Notes: a model not told the origin generated them from the sequence alone. A stretch of DNA of 64,000 nucleotides from Tessaracoccus sp. OS52 (GCF_020687685.1 NZ_JAJEWM010000001.1:930001-994000); one strand, 5' to 3'. Counted from the stretch's first letter, positions 26,941 through 36,751 are shown. Numbers and translations: made by a program.

Positions 26941-27204
26941 TCAGGCGAGCGCGGCGGCAGTGGCCGAGATGGCCGACTTGCGGTTGGCAGCCTGGTTCTT
27001 GTGGATGACACCCTTGCTCACGGCCTTGTCCAGGGCGCGCGTGGCGGCCTTCGAAAGCTCCACGGCCTTCTCGTTGTCGCCGGCGGCCACGGCCTCGCGG
27101 AACGCGCGCGTGTGGGTACGCAGCTGCGACTTCACAGCCTTGTTGCGCAGGCGCGACTTCTCGTTGGTCTTGTTGCGCTTCTTCTGGGACTTGATGTTCG
27201 CCAC
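26941..27204 (-). CDS. rpsT: 30S ribosomal protein S20
   Basis: 87 aa, highly basic. GTG start, with the family's N-terminus [15 protein letters not shown] and the C-terminal [15 protein letters not shown]20 binds 16S rRNA early in small-subunit assembly. Transcribed alone on the minus strand between holA and lepA, as in many actinobacteria. Confidence 0.98.
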   Translation of the reverse strand: MANIKSQKKRNKTNEKSRLRNKAVKSQLRTHTRAFREAVAAGDNEKAVELSKAATRALDKAVSKGVIHKNQAANRKSAISATAAALA

Positions 27205-27489
27205 TTGGCAAGCCTCGCTTGATTGTTCTAGCTACTCGGATTTTGTGTGCGCACTCGGCGCGACGACCCATACTACCTACGGTCTGCGGCATGGGCCAAA
27301 TCAGGAGGATGAGAAACTCCCTCGGAGCATTCCAATGCAGCTCTCACCCGAGTGTTCCACGCTGCAGTGACCAGCCAGGGGGCGTTCGGAAGGCGACCCG
27401 CGCAGGCTCCGGCGCAGGAGCCGTGGCGTTTCGCCGCTCGGCGGTTCCGTGCGAGAATGTGAGTTCCCCTGAGACCGACGAGGAATTGA
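27205..27489. other. Divergent intergenic region rpsT-lepA (285 bp)
   Basis: Holds the promoters of rpsT (minus) and lepA (plus), but no convincing -35/-10 pair stands out. A hairpin GGCTCC/GGAGCC (27405-27410, 27417-27422) lies about 70 nt before lepA. GAGGA just before the ATG at 27490 is the lepA ribosome binding site. I see no gene here. Confidence 0.5.
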
Positions 27490-29319
27490 ATGCGCGCACC
27501 GAACCCCGGCAGCACCCCGCCGGAGATCATCCGCAACTTCAGCATCATCGCCCACATCGACCACGGCAAGTCGACGCTCGCGGACCGGATGCTCCAGCTG
27601 ACGGGGGTGGTGGACAACCGCAGCATGCGCGCCCAGTACCTGGACCGGATGGACATCGAGCGCGAGCGCGGCATCACCATCAAGTCCCAGGCCGTGCGGA
27701 TGCCCTGGACGGTGGACGGCAAGGTCTACGTCCTCAACATGATCGACACCCCCGGTCACGTGGACTTCACCTACGAGGTCTCCCGCTCGCTCCAGGCGTG
27801 TGAGGGTGCGCTGCTGCTGGTGGACGCCGCCCAGGGCATCGAGGCCCAGACGCTGGCCAACCTCTACCTCGCGCTGGAAGCCGACCTCCACATCGTCCCG
27901 GTCCTCAACAAGATCGACCTGCCCGGCGCGCAGCCGGAGAAGTTCGCCGAGGAACTCGCGGGCATCATCGGCTGCGACCCCTCCGACGTCCTGCGGGTGT
28001 CCGCGAAGACCGGCGAGGGAGTCTCTGGCCTGCTGGACCAGATCGTCAGCCAGATCCCCCCGCCAGTGGGCGATCCCGACGCCCCGGCGCGGGCGCTCAT
28101 CTTCGACTCGGTCTACGACACCTACCGCGGCGTCGTCACCTACGTCCGCGTCGTCGACGGTGAGCTGAGCCACCGCGAGCGCATCCTGATGATGTCCACC
28201 AAGGGCCAGCACGAACTGCTCGAGGTGGGTGTCATCTCCCCGGAACCGATCAAGTCCGACGCCATCGGTGTGGGTGAGGTGGGTTACCTGATCACCGGGG
28301 TGAAGGACGTGCGCCAGTCCCGCGTCGGTGACACCGTCACCACGTTGAACAAGCCCGCAGAGAGCGACCTCGGCGGCTACCGTCACCCCAACCCCATGGT
28401 CTACGCCGGCCTGTTCCCCATCGACGGCGACGACTTCGGCGAGCTCCGCGAGGCCCTGGAGAAGCTGCAGTTGAACGACGCGGCGCTGACCTACGAGCCG
28501 GAGAACTCCGGGGCCCTCGGCTTCGGTTTCCGGATCGGCTTCCTGGGCCTGCTGCACATGGAGATCGTGCGGGAGCGCCTGGAGCGCGAGTTCAACCTGG
28601 ACCTCATCTCCACCGCGCCCAACGTGGTCTACACCGTCTTGATGGAGGACGGGAAGGAGCACGTGGTCACCAACCCGTCGGAGTACCCGGAGGGCAAGAT
28701 CGCCGAGGTCAGGGAGCCGGTGGTGCGGGCGACCATCCTTGCGCCTGCGGAGTACATCGGCACCATCCTCGAACTCTGCCAGAACCGGCGTGGCATCCAG
28801 CGCGGACTGGACTACCTGAGCGAGGACCGGGTGGAGATCCGCTACACGCTGCCACTGGCCGAGATCGTCTTCGACTTCTTCGACGCGCTCAAGTCCCGCA
28901 CCAAGGGCTACGCCTCGCTGGACTACGAGCCTGACGGTGTGGAGTCCTCTGACCTGGTGAAGGTCGACATCCTGCTGCAGGGCGAGCCCGTCGACGCGTT
29001 CTCGGCCATCGTCCACAAGGACAAGGCCTACGCCTACGGTCTTGAGATGGCCGCCAAGCTCAAGGAACTCATCCCGCGGCAGCAGTTCGAGGTGCCGATC
29101 CAGGCGGCCATCGGGTCCCGCGTGATCGCACGCGAGACCATCCGCGCGATCCGCAAGGACGTGCTGGCCAAGTGCTACGGCGGCGACATCTCCCGAAAGC
29201 GCAAGCTGCTCGAGAAGCAGAAGGAGGGCAAGAAGCGCATGAAGATGGTGGGTCGCGTTGAGGTCCCCCAGGAGGCTTTCGTGGCCGCGTTGTCCACCTC
29301 GGAGCCCACGAAGAAGTAG
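27490..29319 (+). CDS. lepA: Elongation factor 4 (LepA), back-translocating GTPase
   Basis: 609 aa. GTPase motifs are AHIDHGKST (P-loop), [10 protein letters not shown] (switch I), DTPGHVDF and NKIDLP. Domains II, III and V follow as in EF-G, without domain IV, and the LepA-specific C-terminal domain contains [17 protein letters not shown]. It acts on stalled ribosomes in the cytoplasm. ATG start with GAGGA upstream. Confidence 0.98.
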   Translation: MRAPNPGSTPPEIIRNFSIIAHIDHGKSTLADRMLQLTGVVDNRSMRAQYLDRMDIERERGITIKSQAVRMPWTVDGKVYVLNMIDTPGHVDFTYEVSRSLQACEGALLLVDAAQGIEAQTLANLYLALEADLHIVPVLNKIDLPGAQPEKFAEELAGIIGCDPSDVLRVSAKTGEGVSGLLDQIVSQIPPPVGDPDAPARALIFDSVYDTYRGVVTYVRVVDGELSHRERILMMSTKGQHELLEVGVISPEPIKSDAIGVGEVGYLITGVKDVRQSRVGDTVTTLNKPAESDLGGYRHPNPMVYAGLFPIDGDDFGELREALEKLQLNDAALTYEPENSGALGFGFRIGFLGLLHMEIVRERLEREFNLDLISTAPNVVYTVLMEDGKEHVVTNPSEYPEGKIAEVREPVVRATILAPAEYIGTILELCQNRRGIQRGLDYLSEDRVEIRYTLPLAEIVFDFFDALKSRTKGYASLDYEPDGVESSDLVKVDILLQGEPVDAFSAIVHKDKAYAYGLEMAAKLKELIPRQQFEVPIQAAIGSRVIARETIRAIRKDVLAKCYGGDISRKRKLLEKQKEGKKRMKMVGRVEVPQEAFVAALSTSEPTKK

Positions 29320-29335
29320 CTCGCAGGTGGGTCCC

Positions 29336-29364
29336 GGGCGGCACTCTCGAAATGCAGGCCGCCC
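29336..29364 (+). terminator. Possible terminator after lepA
   Basis: GGGCGGC (29336-29342) and GCCGCCC (29358-29364) can pair around a 15-nt loop, 17 nt after the lepA stop. No T-run; modest evidence. Confidence 0.35.
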
Positions 29365-29429
29365 TGGAAGCCGGGGCGCGTGTCGGGGTTGACCCGCCGC
29401 TCCAGCCAGCCAGTAGAGTCACGAGCCGT

Positions 29430-31184
29430 ATGCGCGCTTCTCCGTTCGAGTCCCTGCCACCCGCCTATCCAGGGCGGGCCGCTTGGGGAACCGCTTCCAG
29501 CCTGCGCGCGTGGCAGCAGGAAGCCTTCTCCCAGTACTGCGAGAGCGAGCCGCGGGACTTCCTCTGCGTCGCCACCCCTGGTGCGGGCAAGACCACGTTC
29601 GCGCTGCGCGTCGCGCACCACCTGCTCAGCACCCGCAAGGTCAAGCGGATCATCGTCGTCACCCCCACGGAACACCTCAAGGTGCAGTGGGCCGACGCCG
29701 CGGCGCGCGTGGGCATCCAGCTCGACCCGGGCACCGGCGGCACCAGACGGGGACGCTCCAGGGAGTACGACGGCTCCGTCGTCACCTACGCCGGTGTCGC
29801 CCTGCGCGCGTACGCCTACGAGGCGATCTGTCATGGCACCGACGTGCTGGTCATCTTCGACGAGGTCCACCACGCCGGCGACTCGCGTTCCTGGGGAGAT
29901 GCCATCGCGGAGTCGTTCGCCGCGGCCGCGAGGCGGCTGTCCCTCACGGGAACGCCGTTCCGCTCCGACGACCACCCCATCCCCTTCGTCACCTACGAGG
30001 AGGGTGCAGGCGGGGTGAAGACCTCCCGCGCCGACTACACCTACGGCTACGCCGAAGCGCTGGCGGACCACGTGGTGCGGCCGGTGTTGTTCATGAACTA
30101 CGGCGGGCCCATGCGGTGGCGAACCAAGGCGGGCGACGAACTCGCCGTCGACCTCGGCACCCCGCTGACCAAGGACCTGACCGCACAGGCCTGGCGTACC
30201 GCGCTGGCGCCGACGGGGGAGTGGATCCCCGCGGTGCTCGGGGCCGCGAACACCCGGCTCACCGAGGCCCGCCGCCACGTCCACGACGCCGGGGCGCTCG
30301 TGATCGCAACCAACCAGACCCAGGCCCGCGCCTACGCCAGGATCCTGCAATCCATCACGGGTGAGAAACCCTGCGTCGTGCTGTCCGACGACGCGAACGC
30401 GAGCTCCCGGATCGATGAGTTCTCGCAGTCGGAGGATCGCTGGATGGTGGCGGTCAGGATGGTGTCAGAGGGGGTCGACGTCCCGCGACTGGCCGTGGGC
30501 GTCTACGCCACCGCCACCTCCACGCCGCTGTTCTTCGCCCAGGCGGTCGGCCGGTTCGTCCGCTCCAGACGCCGAGGCGAGGTGGCCACCGTGTTCCTGC
30601 CGACGGTGCCGATCCTCCTCAGCCACGCGGCCAGTCTGGAACGCCAGCGTGACCACGTCCTGGGCCGCCCCCGCGGGGACGACGGCCTCTGGAGCGAATC
30701 CGAGGCGCTGATGGCCGAGGCCAACAGCAGCGCCAGCGCCGGCGATGACCTCCTGGGGGAGTTCGAGGCGCTGGAGTCCCAGGCCACCTTCGACCACGTC
30801 CTGTTCGACTCCCAGGCCTTCGGCATGCACGCCGAACCCCTCTCCGAGGACGAACAGGACTACCTGGGGCTCCCGGGACTGCTGGAGCCGGACCAGGTCC
30901 ATTCCCTGCTCTCGGAGCGCCAGAGCCGACAGTTGCGCCGTCGCGAACGGCAGGACCGGAAGGACCGGGCGGAGCCGTCCGTGGCCCTCCACCGGGCTCT
31001 GGCCGGCAAGCGCAAGGAACTGAACTCCCTGGTGGCGCAGTTCGCCCGCTCCGAGGGGATTCCGCACAGCCACGTCCACGCCAACCTGCGGCGGGAGTGC
31101 GGCGGTCCGAAGGTGGCCGAGGCCACCCAGGAGCAGGTGGACGAGCGGATCACCGCCGTGCGTCGCTGGTTGCGGGGGGCCTGA
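29430..31184 (+). CDS. Superfamily 2 DEAD/DEAH-box helicase
   Basis: 584 aa from ATG 29430 (10 nt after TAGAGT). Helicase motifs in order: TPGAGKTTFAL (Walker A, ~residue 50), TPTEHLKVQWA (Ia), FDEVHHAGDS (II, DEVH), LTGTPFRSD (III), and QAVGRFVRSRR (VI). The tail after ~470 is polar with a Gln/Arg-rich segment (ERQSRQLRRRERQDRKDR). The two-lobe layout is that of the XPB/UvrB-like SF2 group found in actinobacteria. It probably remodels DNA or RNA; the substrate is unknown. Confidence 0.88.
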   Translation: MRASPFESLPPAYPGRAAWGTASSLRAWQQEAFSQYCESEPRDFLCVATPGAGKTTFALRVAHHLLSTRKVKRIIVVTPTEHLKVQWADAAARVGIQLDPGTGGTRRGRSREYDGSVVTYAGVALRAYAYEAICHGTDVLVIFDEVHHAGDSRSWGDAIAESFAAAARRLSLTGTPFRSDDHPIPFVTYEEGAGGVKTSRADYTYGYAEALADHVVRPVLFMNYGGPMRWRTKAGDELAVDLGTPLTKDLTAQAWRTALAPTGEWIPAVLGAANTRLTEARRHVHDAGALVIATNQTQARAYARILQSITGEKPCVVLSDDANASSRIDEFSQSEDRWMVAVRMVSEGVDVPRLAVGVYATATSTPLFFAQAVGRFVRSRRRGEVATVFLPTVPILLSHAASLERQRDHVLGRPRGDDGLWSESEALMAEANSSASAGDDLLGEFEALESQATFDHVLFDSQAFGMHAEPLSEDEQDYLGLPGLLEPDQVHSLLSERQSRQLRRRERQDRKDRAEPSVALHRALAGKRKELNSLVAQFARSEGIPHSHVHANLRRECGGPKVAEATQEQVDERITAVRRWLRGA

Positions 31185-31223
31185 TTCAGGCTCCAACAGG
31201 TGTCAACGGGGTTACGCTTGGGC

Positions 31224-31670
31224 ATGAGGATCTCAGAGGTAATTCATCGCAAGGGCAGCCATGTAGTCACGATCGCCCCGGATGCCACGGTGGCGGATCT
31301 CCTCAAGTCCCTTTACGACAACCGGATCGGTGCCGTCGTGGTCAGCAACGACCAGGGCCAGACCGTTGCAGGCATCGTCAGCGAACGCGACGTCGTCATC
31401 GCCATCCACGAACGTGGGATGAAGGTGCTGGAGGAGCCGGTCAGCGCCATCATGACAGGCGACGTGCAGACCTGCGGGCTCGACGACGACCTCAAGACGC
31501 TCGCGATCCAGATGACCGAGCACCGGGTTCGCCACCTGCCCGTCATCGAGGACGACCGCCTGGTCGCAATCGTGTCGATCGGTGACGTGGTCAAGCACCG
31601 ACTCGACGAACTCGAGGACGAGACGAGTCAGCTGTTCCACTACGTGCAGGGCGATCGCTCCACCGTCTGA
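31224..31670 (+). CDS. Two-CBS-domain protein
   Basis: 148 aa from ATG 31224, 5 nt after TACGCT. Two CBS domains fill the protein: VVTIAPDATVADLLKSLYDN...GIVSERDVV and VQTCGLDDDLKTLAIQM...GIDV-like VSIGDVVKHRL. Stand-alone CBS pairs bind adenine nucleotides and regulate partners; none is visible here. It runs tail to tail with the ABC permease gene, with a 5-nt gap. Confidence 0.88.
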   Translation: MRISEVIHRKGSHVVTIAPDATVADLLKSLYDNRIGAVVVSNDQGQTVAGIVSERDVVIAIHERGMKVLEEPVSAIMTGDVQTCGLDDDLKTLAIQMTEHRVRHLPVIEDDRLVAIVSIGDVVKHRLDELEDETSQLFHYVQGDRSTV

Positions 31671-31675
31671 GGAGG

Positions 31676-32500
31676 CTAGCGGAGGCCCGAGGTGGTGAGG
31701 CCCTGCACCAGGTAGCGCTGCAGGAACAGGAACACGAAGACCATGGGGATGATCGCCACCAGTGAGCCCATGAACAGTTCCGGGTAGCGCACGCCCTGGC
31801 TGGTCATGAACTGGCTGAGGGCCACCTGCACGGTGCGGGTGGCGTCGCGGCCCACGAGGCTGGGCCACAGGAACGCGTTCCAGGAGCCGATCAGGACGAT
31901 GGTGCCGACGGCGGCGATGATCCCCTTGGAGTTCGGTACGACGACGCGCCAGAAGCTCGACCACGGGTTGCAGCCGTCGATCAGTGAGGCGTCCTCGAGC
32001 TCGGTGGGGAAGTCGAGGAAGAACTGTCGGAACAGGTAGGTGGCGAAGGCCGAGAACATGCCCGGAATGACCAGGCCCCGGAAGGTGTCGATCCAGCCGA
32101 GCTGGGCGGTGATGATGAAGCTCGGGACGAACGTCGTGGCCGCGGGAACCATGAGTGTGAACAGGGTCACCGTCAACAGTGCTCGTGAGAACCGGTGGGT
32201 GTAGCGGGCCAGGGCGTAACCGGCCAGCAGGGACACGACGACGGTGCCGACCGTCTGCAGCGAGGCCATCACCGCGGAGTTGAACATCGCTCGCCAGATC
32301 CCGATGGTGTCGTTGGCCACCAGCGACTGGAGGTTGGTGGGGCCCAACTGGTCCGGCAGCCAGTTCCACTGGGTGGAGGTGATGTTGGAGTTGGTGGAGA
32401 GGGCGTTGCGAACGATCACGTAGAACGGCAGGCAGAACAGCAGCGCGAGCAGCGTGAGCGCCGCGTAGCGCAACCCCGTCGTCCAGCGTCTGGTCCTCAT
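31676..32500 (-). CDS. Carbohydrate ABC transporter permease (MalG type)
   Basis: 274 aa from ATG 32500 within a longer open frame. About six membrane helices; the EAA loop that docks the ATPase reads EDASLIDGCNPWSSFWRVV and the C-terminus ends QRYLVQGLTTSGLR, typical of CUT1 permeases. The start overlaps the MalF-type gene stop (ATGA). Import of an oligosaccharide or sugar alcohol across the cytoplasmic membrane is inferred from the family. Confidence 0.92.
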   Translation of the reverse strand: MRTRRWTTGLRYAALTLLALLFCLPFYVIVRNALSTNSNITSTQWNWLPDQLGPTNLQSLVANDTIGIWRAMFNSAVMASLQTVGTVVVSLLAGYALARYTHRFSRALLTVTLFTLMVPAATTFVPSFIITAQLGWIDTFRGLVIPGMFSAFATYLFRQFFLDFPTELEDASLIDGCNPWSSFWRVVVPNSKGIIAAVGTIVLIGSWNAFLWPSLVGRDATRTVQVALSQFMTSQGVRYPELFMGSLVAIIPMVFVFLFLQRYLVQGLTTSGLR

Positions 32501-33459
32501 CGGTTGGCACCTCGGTTCAGGATCCAGTTCTGGGCCAGGCCGAACACCACGATGATCGAGGTCAGGATCATCGTGCCAGCACCGCCGACTCCAAGGTCCT
32601 GCTGGCCCCCGCCCAGCGCTGTGATGTAGAGGTGCACCAGCGGCGGGCGCCCATAGGGTGGGTAGGAGCCGATCGAGCCGAGCATGTTGTAGAACTCGTC
32701 GAAGGCCTGGAAGGCGTTGATCAGCAACAGCATGACGACTGCGACGCTCGTGGCGCGCAACTGCGGGAGCGTGATCCACCTCAGCAGCCGCCAGCCGGAG
32801 GCGCCGTCCAGCGCGGCGGCCTCATAGGTCTCGTGCGGTATCCGCTGCAGGCCGGCGATGAACAGGATCATGTAGAAACCCACCTGAAGCCACAGGCGCA
32901 CGCTCACCAGCGCCACCCAGTACAGGTTGTTGGTGCCCCCCAGCCAGTTGACCGGGTCGCCGCCCAGGGATCGGATGATGGAGTTCAGGAACCCGAACCG
33001 GGCGCCGTTGAAGAACACGAACCGCCACACGATGGCGGCCACCACGTAGGAGACGGCCGTGGGCAGGAAGAACACCGAGCGGAAGAAGGCCTGACCCCAA
33101 CGCAGGTTGTTCAGCAGCAGCGCCAGCCCCAGTGAGCAGACGTAGGTCAGCGGGACAATGAACACCGCGAAACCGACGAAGACCAGCAGCGAGTCGGTGA
33201 ACAACTCGTCGCCGAGCAGGCGCAGGTAGTTGTCCCAGCCGACGAAGCGGGTTGGGGTGACGGTGTTGCGGGCCTCGAAGAACGACAGGTAGGCACTCCA
33301 GGCGATGGGCAGGTAGACGAACATCACCAACCCCAGGAAGAACGGCGCGACGAACGCCGCGAACCACAGGTTGCGGCCCTGTCGCCCCTTCAGCCGACGC
33401 CAGGGCCCGGCCACGTTCGGCTGCGACGTGGCCGGGCCCTGGACGGTGGTGCCGGGCAT
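32497..33459 (-). CDS. Carbohydrate ABC transporter permease (MalF type)
   Basis: 320 aa, about six to seven membrane helices after a ~30-residue cytoplasmic start (NLWFAAFVAPFFLGLVMFVY). The EAA loop is YEAAALDGASGWRLLRWITL. Overlaps its binding-protein gene by one base (TGATG) and the MalG-type gene by 4. No ATPase gene is in this operon, so the pair probably uses a shared ATPase encoded elsewhere, as is known for MsiK in streptomycetes. Confidence 0.92.
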   Translation of the reverse strand: MPGTTVQGPATSQPNVAGPWRRLKGRQGRNLWFAAFVAPFFLGLVMFVYLPIAWSAYLSFFEARNTVTPTRFVGWDNYLRLLGDELFTDSLLVFVGFAVFIVPLTYVCSLGLALLLNNLRWGQAFFRSVFFLPTAVSYVVAAIVWRFVFFNGARFGFLNSIIRSLGGDPVNWLGGTNNLYWVALVSVRLWLQVGFYMILFIAGLQRIPHETYEAAALDGASGWRLLRWITLPQLRATSVAVVMLLLINAFQAFDEFYNMLGSIGSYPPYGRPPLVHLYITALGGGQQDLGVGGAGTMILTSIIVVFGLAQNWILNRGANR

Positions 33460-34757
33460 CAGCCCTTGAGCTTCTCCAGCTCGCTGACGGCCAGCGCCTG
33501 GAAGTCGGCGAACTCAGCGGCGGGGTCGGCCCCCTGCTTGATCACGTTGCTGACCGCTGCCCCGAAAGCGTCACCCAGGGCGCCAGACCACATGATGTCG
33601 TTGGCGAAGCCGCTCTCGGCGACGAACCGTGCGGCGTCGGCCCCCGGACCCTCGGAGAGCTTGTCGGCCTTAGCGACGAGGGCGTCCTTGGCGGGGATGT
33701 GGGTGCCGTAGGAGTTGGAGAAGTCGACCTGCTTGTCCTCCTGGTCGATCCACAGCCACTTCACGAACTCCTTCGCGGCCTCCACGTTCTTGCCCTTGGC
33801 GGCCACGCAGGCCCCGAAGGCGCCGAACGGCACGGCGACGCGCCCGTTCGGGCCGATCGCGGGGAACGGGAGCACGCCGACGTCGTCGCCATGGGCGGCC
33901 TGGATGTCGGGCAGGGACCACAGGCCACCCCACTGGAACGCTGCCTCACCGTTGATGAAGGCGTCGCCGGAGTACCATTCCGCCGAAGCCGCCTGGACCA
34001 CACCACCGGACTCGGAGAGGTCGCGGTAGGCGATCAGTGCGTTGTAGAAGTCGTCGGTGAGGAAGGCTGCCTCGGTGCGCTCCTCGTTCAGCTGGTCGTG
34101 GCCGGAGGCCCAGATGAACAGGGTGCCCAGCACTCCGACGCCGCCGTCGTTGCCCGCGAACAGGCCGCCGATGTCGTCGGTCTTGACGGCGTTGATGGCC
34201 GCTACGAGCTCGTCGAAGGTCTTGGGCGGCTGGACGCCGGCCGCGTCCAGGAGGGAGGGCCGGTAGTAGAGCAGCTGCATGTCGATGGTCTGCGGGATGC
34301 CGTGGACCAAGCCGTCGAACGTGAAGCGCTCCATGACCGAGGCGTTGAACTGGTCGCGCACGGGCTCGATCAGGTCCGTGAGGTCGGCGAGCTGCCCGCT
34401 TCGGATCATGTCGAGAGAACCGCCCTGTTCCACCTCGAAGACGTCGGGAACGTCGTCGGTGAGGAGCTGCGCAGCGAGGATGCTGGCGTAGTCACCGGGG
34501 GTCCACTTCACCTCGACGGTGGCTCCTGAGTAGTCGGCCGCGTAACCCTCCACGGCTTCCTTCACGCCGGCCTCGCCGTACTCGTGGTACCACTGCTGGA
34601 GCGTGACATCGGCAGGGGTGCCGGTGGCGTCCGCGCTGGTCTCCCCGGAGGTCGGGGTCTGGGATGCCAGCGGGTTGTTGTTCCCGCAGGCGGCCAGTGT
34701 GGCGGTGGCCGCCAGTCCGCCGCCGAAGGTCAGTAGGGTGCGTCGATTCAGCTTCAT
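33459..34757 (-). CDS. Sugar-binding lipoprotein of the ABC importer
   Basis: 432 aa from ATG 34757. The N-terminus NRRTLLTFGGGLAATATLAA then Cys has twin arginines and a LAAC lipobox, so it looks like a Tat-exported lipoprotein. The body is a family 1 extracellular solute-binding protein (LQQWYHEYGEAGVKEAVEGY, FINGEAAFQWGGLWSLP). It would capture the sugar and deliver it to the two permeases. First gene of the operon, divergent from hemW; no sugar-responsive regulator is adjacent. Confidence 0.92.
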   Translation of the reverse strand: MKLNRRTLLTFGGGLAATATLAACGNNNPLASQTPTSGETSADATGTPADVTLQQWYHEYGEAGVKEAVEGYAADYSGATVEVKWTPGDYASILAAQLLTDDVPDVFEVEQGGSLDMIRSGQLADLTDLIEPVRDQFNASVMERFTFDGLVHGIPQTIDMQLLYYRPSLLDAAGVQPPKTFDELVAAINAVKTDDIGGLFAGNDGGVGVLGTLFIWASGHDQLNEERTEAAFLTDDFYNALIAYRDLSESGGVVQAASAEWYSGDAFINGEAAFQWGGLWSLPDIQAAHGDDVGVLPFPAIGPNGRVAVPFGAFGACVAAKGKNVEAAKEFVKWLWIDQEDKQVDFSNSYGTHIPAKDALVAKADKLSEGPGADAARFVAESGFANDIMWSGALGDAFGAAVSNVIKQGADPAAEFADFQALAVSELEKLKG

Positions 34758-34844
34758 GGCGCCCAGCTTCCCACCTGAGGGGTGATACTGCCACCGCGCC
34801 CACACCCGTTCGCCAGCGGCGGAAGGGAAACGTAGGCTTGGGAG

Positions 34845-36053
34845 ATGCCCTCCCAACTGCCCGACGGCGTGTCCCTCCCGTCCGACGGCGCCCTCCCGGC
34901 CTCCGCGCTGTCCACGGTTGGGTCCGCACCGCTGTCGTTCTACCTCCACGTGCCCTTCTGCCGGACCAGGTGCGGCTACTGCGACTTCAACACCTACACC
35001 GCCTCGGAACTGCCCGGTATGACCACCTCGGGCTACGTCGCCGGCGCTCTGGCCGAGATCAGGTTGGCGCGCCGGGTCCTGGGCGACGACGCACCCCCCG
35101 TCAGCACGGTCTTCTTCGGTGGCGGCACCCCCACGATGCTGCCGTCCTCAGACCTCGCGCTCCTTCTCGGTGCGGTGCGCGAGGAGTTCGGGTTGGTGCC
35201 GGACGCGGAGGTCACGACCGAGGCCAATCCTGACACCGTCGACCCCCACTACTTCTCAGCGCTGCGGGAGGCGGGCTTCACGCGCATCTCGCTGGGTATG
35301 CAGTCGGTGGTCCCGCACGTCCTGCAGGTCCTGGAGCGGGTGCATACCGCTGGCCGGGGGCTGGATGCGGCCCGCTGGGCGAGCGAGGCCGGCTTCGAGC
35401 ATGTCAGCCTCGACCTCATCTACGGCACCCCGGGGGAGTCAACCGACGACTGGCGCCGTTCCCTGGAAGCGGTGGCCGCGACGCCGGTGGACCACGTCTC
35501 GGCCTACTCCCTCATCGTGGAGGAGGGGACCCGGCTGGCCCTGCAGGTCAGGCGGGGTGAGGTCCCCATGCCCGACGACGACGTCCTGGCAGACAAGTAC
35601 CTGATGGCCGAGCAGTACCTGACAGGGCAAGGATTCGCCAACTACGAGGTGAGCAACTGGGCCACGCGGGAGTCGGGGCGGTGCCGGCACAACCTCGCCT
35701 ACTGGCGCGGATCCAACTGGTGGGGCGTCGGGCCCGGAGCGCACAGCCACGTCGGCGGCGTGCGGTTCTGGAACCGGAAGCACCCCCGGTCCTGGGTGCA
35801 GGAGCTCGAACAGGGCCGGTCACCGGCCCAGGCGGGCGAGCACCTGACGGACGCGGACCGCAGGGTCGAGCGCGTGCTGCTCGAGCTGCGCCTGGCCGAG
35901 GGCCTGCCGCTGGAGGTGCTCACGCCGTCGGAGCGCGGGAGGGTGGCCGACGTCGTCTCCGCCGGTCTCGCCGTCGTGACGGCTGACCGGCTCGTGCTGA
36001 CCCTCGATGGCCGACTGCTGGCCGACGGCGTGGTGCGGGACCTGCTCGACTGA
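34845..36053 (+). CDS. hemW: Radical-SAM haem chaperone HemW
   Basis: 402 aa. Radical-SAM signature HVPFCRTRCGYCDFNTY (CxxxCxxC plus the fourth C-terminal-side residue F that marks HemW rather than HemN). FFGGGTPTML, RISLGMQSV and the C-terminal HemN_C domain (RHNLAYWRGSNWWGVGPGAHS) follow. HemW inserts haem into target proteins; it is often mislabelled coproporphyrinogen oxidase. TAGGCT (34833-34838) ends 6 nt before the ATG, so probably leaderless. Follows lepA in the conserved order, here separated by accessory genes. Confidence 0.93.
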   Translation: MPSQLPDGVSLPSDGALPASALSTVGSAPLSFYLHVPFCRTRCGYCDFNTYTASELPGMTTSGYVAGALAEIRLARRVLGDDAPPVSTVFFGGGTPTMLPSSDLALLLGAVREEFGLVPDAEVTTEANPDTVDPHYFSALREAGFTRISLGMQSVVPHVLQVLERVHTAGRGLDAARWASEAGFEHVSLDLIYGTPGESTDDWRRSLEAVAATPVDHVSAYSLIVEEGTRLALQVRRGEVPMPDDDVLADKYLMAEQYLTGQGFANYEVSNWATRESGRCRHNLAYWRGSNWWGVGPGAHSHVGGVRFWNRKHPRSWVQELEQGRSPAQAGEHLTDADRRVERVLLELRLAEGLPLEVLTPSERGRVADVVSAGLAVVTADRLVLTLDGRLLADGVVRDLLD

Positions 36054-36140
36054 GTCGAGCTCACCAAACCGGGTCTGCTCGCCGGAGCCGCCGCCGGCAA
36101 CCGGTTCGCCACCGGTTGCACGGCTGGCCACCGCCACAGT

Positions 36141-36254
36141 GGTGGCGAGAGCCCGAAGCGGTGGCATCCAGCGTGAGCGGTGGCGTCGGCCGCCGACGGT
36201 GGCAACCAGCGTGAGCGGTGGCGTCGGCCGCCGACGGTGGCAACCAGCGTGAGC
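36141..36254 (+). repeat. Intergenic 19-bp tandem repeats, array 1
   Basis: Six consecutive 19-bp units all begin GGTGGC. Two alternate: a GCC-rich unit GGTGGCGTCGGCCGCCGAC (36179-36197 and 36217-36235) and GGTGGCAACCAGCGTGAGC (36198-36216 and 36236-36254), giving a perfect 38-bp duplication. The two leading units are diverged. The ACCAGCG core recurs in arrays at 49423 and 59326. The rest of 36054-36283 holds no gene. Confidence 0.85.
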
Positions 36255-36283
36255 GGAGCGCGCCAACCTCCCAAGCATGGCTC

Positions 36284-36330
36284 TTGACCCGGGGTCCTTG
36301 GCGTACTACTGTATTAAGCACCTAGTACAG
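36284..36330 (+). promoter_or_regulatory. Promoter and operator of the GntR-ABC operon
   Basis: TTGACC (36284-36289) and TACTGT (36307-36312) are 17 nt apart. A perfect inverted repeat GTACTA (36303-36308) / TAGTAC (36323-36328) with a 14-nt centre covers the -10 and start site, and a second one, CTGTA/TACAG (36309-36313, 36326-36330), is nested in it. This is where a YtrA-type GntR repressor would bind its own promoter. AGGAGG (36341-36346) precedes the ATG. Confidence 0.7.
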
Positions 36331-36351
36331 CGGTACAACGAGGAGGTGGTC

Positions 36352-36747
36352 ATGGAGTTCGACAGCACCCAGCCGATCTGGCTCCAGCTGATCGCGGAGT
36401 TCTCGCGCCGCATCGCCGTCGGCATCTGGCCGGCGGGCGAGCGGATCGCTGGGGTCAGGGACCTCGCCCTCGAGTTGGGCGTCAATCCCAACACGGTCCA
36501 GCGGGCCTTCGGAGAACTCGAGCGCGACAACCTCGTTCGCTCCGAACGCACCACGGGAAGGTTCGTGACCGAGGACCAGCAGCTCATCAAGAGCTTGCGG
36601 CGACGGTTGGCGACCCAGGCTGCAGATGACTTCGTACAACGCGGGCGCGGGTTCGGGATGAGCCTGAGGGACGCCCAATCACTTCTGGAGGAGAGGTGGA
36701 CAGATGACCACGACCACTACGAGACCAACACCCGGCAAGGAGGCTGA
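36352..36747 (+). CDS. GntR-family regulator, YtrA subfamily
   Basis: 131 aa from ATG 36352 (AGGAGG upstream); the frame is open further up but without homology. Winged-helix domain: PIWLQLIAEFSRRIAVGIW, RDLALELGVNPNTVQRAFGE, then a short C-terminal helical tail with no ligand domain, as in YtrA. YtrA regulators sit next to ABC exporter genes and repress them until a signal, often an antibiotic or envelope stress, appears. Likely autorepresses through the palindrome upstream. Confidence 0.9.
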   Translation: MEFDSTQPIWLQLIAEFSRRIAVGIWPAGERIAGVRDLALELGVNPNTVQRAFGELERDNLVRSERTTGRFVTEDQQLIKSLRRRLATQAADDFVQRGRGFGMSLRDAQSLLEERWTDDHDHYETNTRQGG

Positions 36748-36751
36748 GGCG

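Noticed and set aside
27301-29016. 571-codon minus-strand frame opposite lepA
   Set aside because: Antisense shadow of a highly conserved gene; no recognisable motif or binding site.
36141-36254. Tandem array considered as a CRISPR
   Set aside because: Units are only 19 bp and directly adjacent with no spacers, and no cas genes are nearby.
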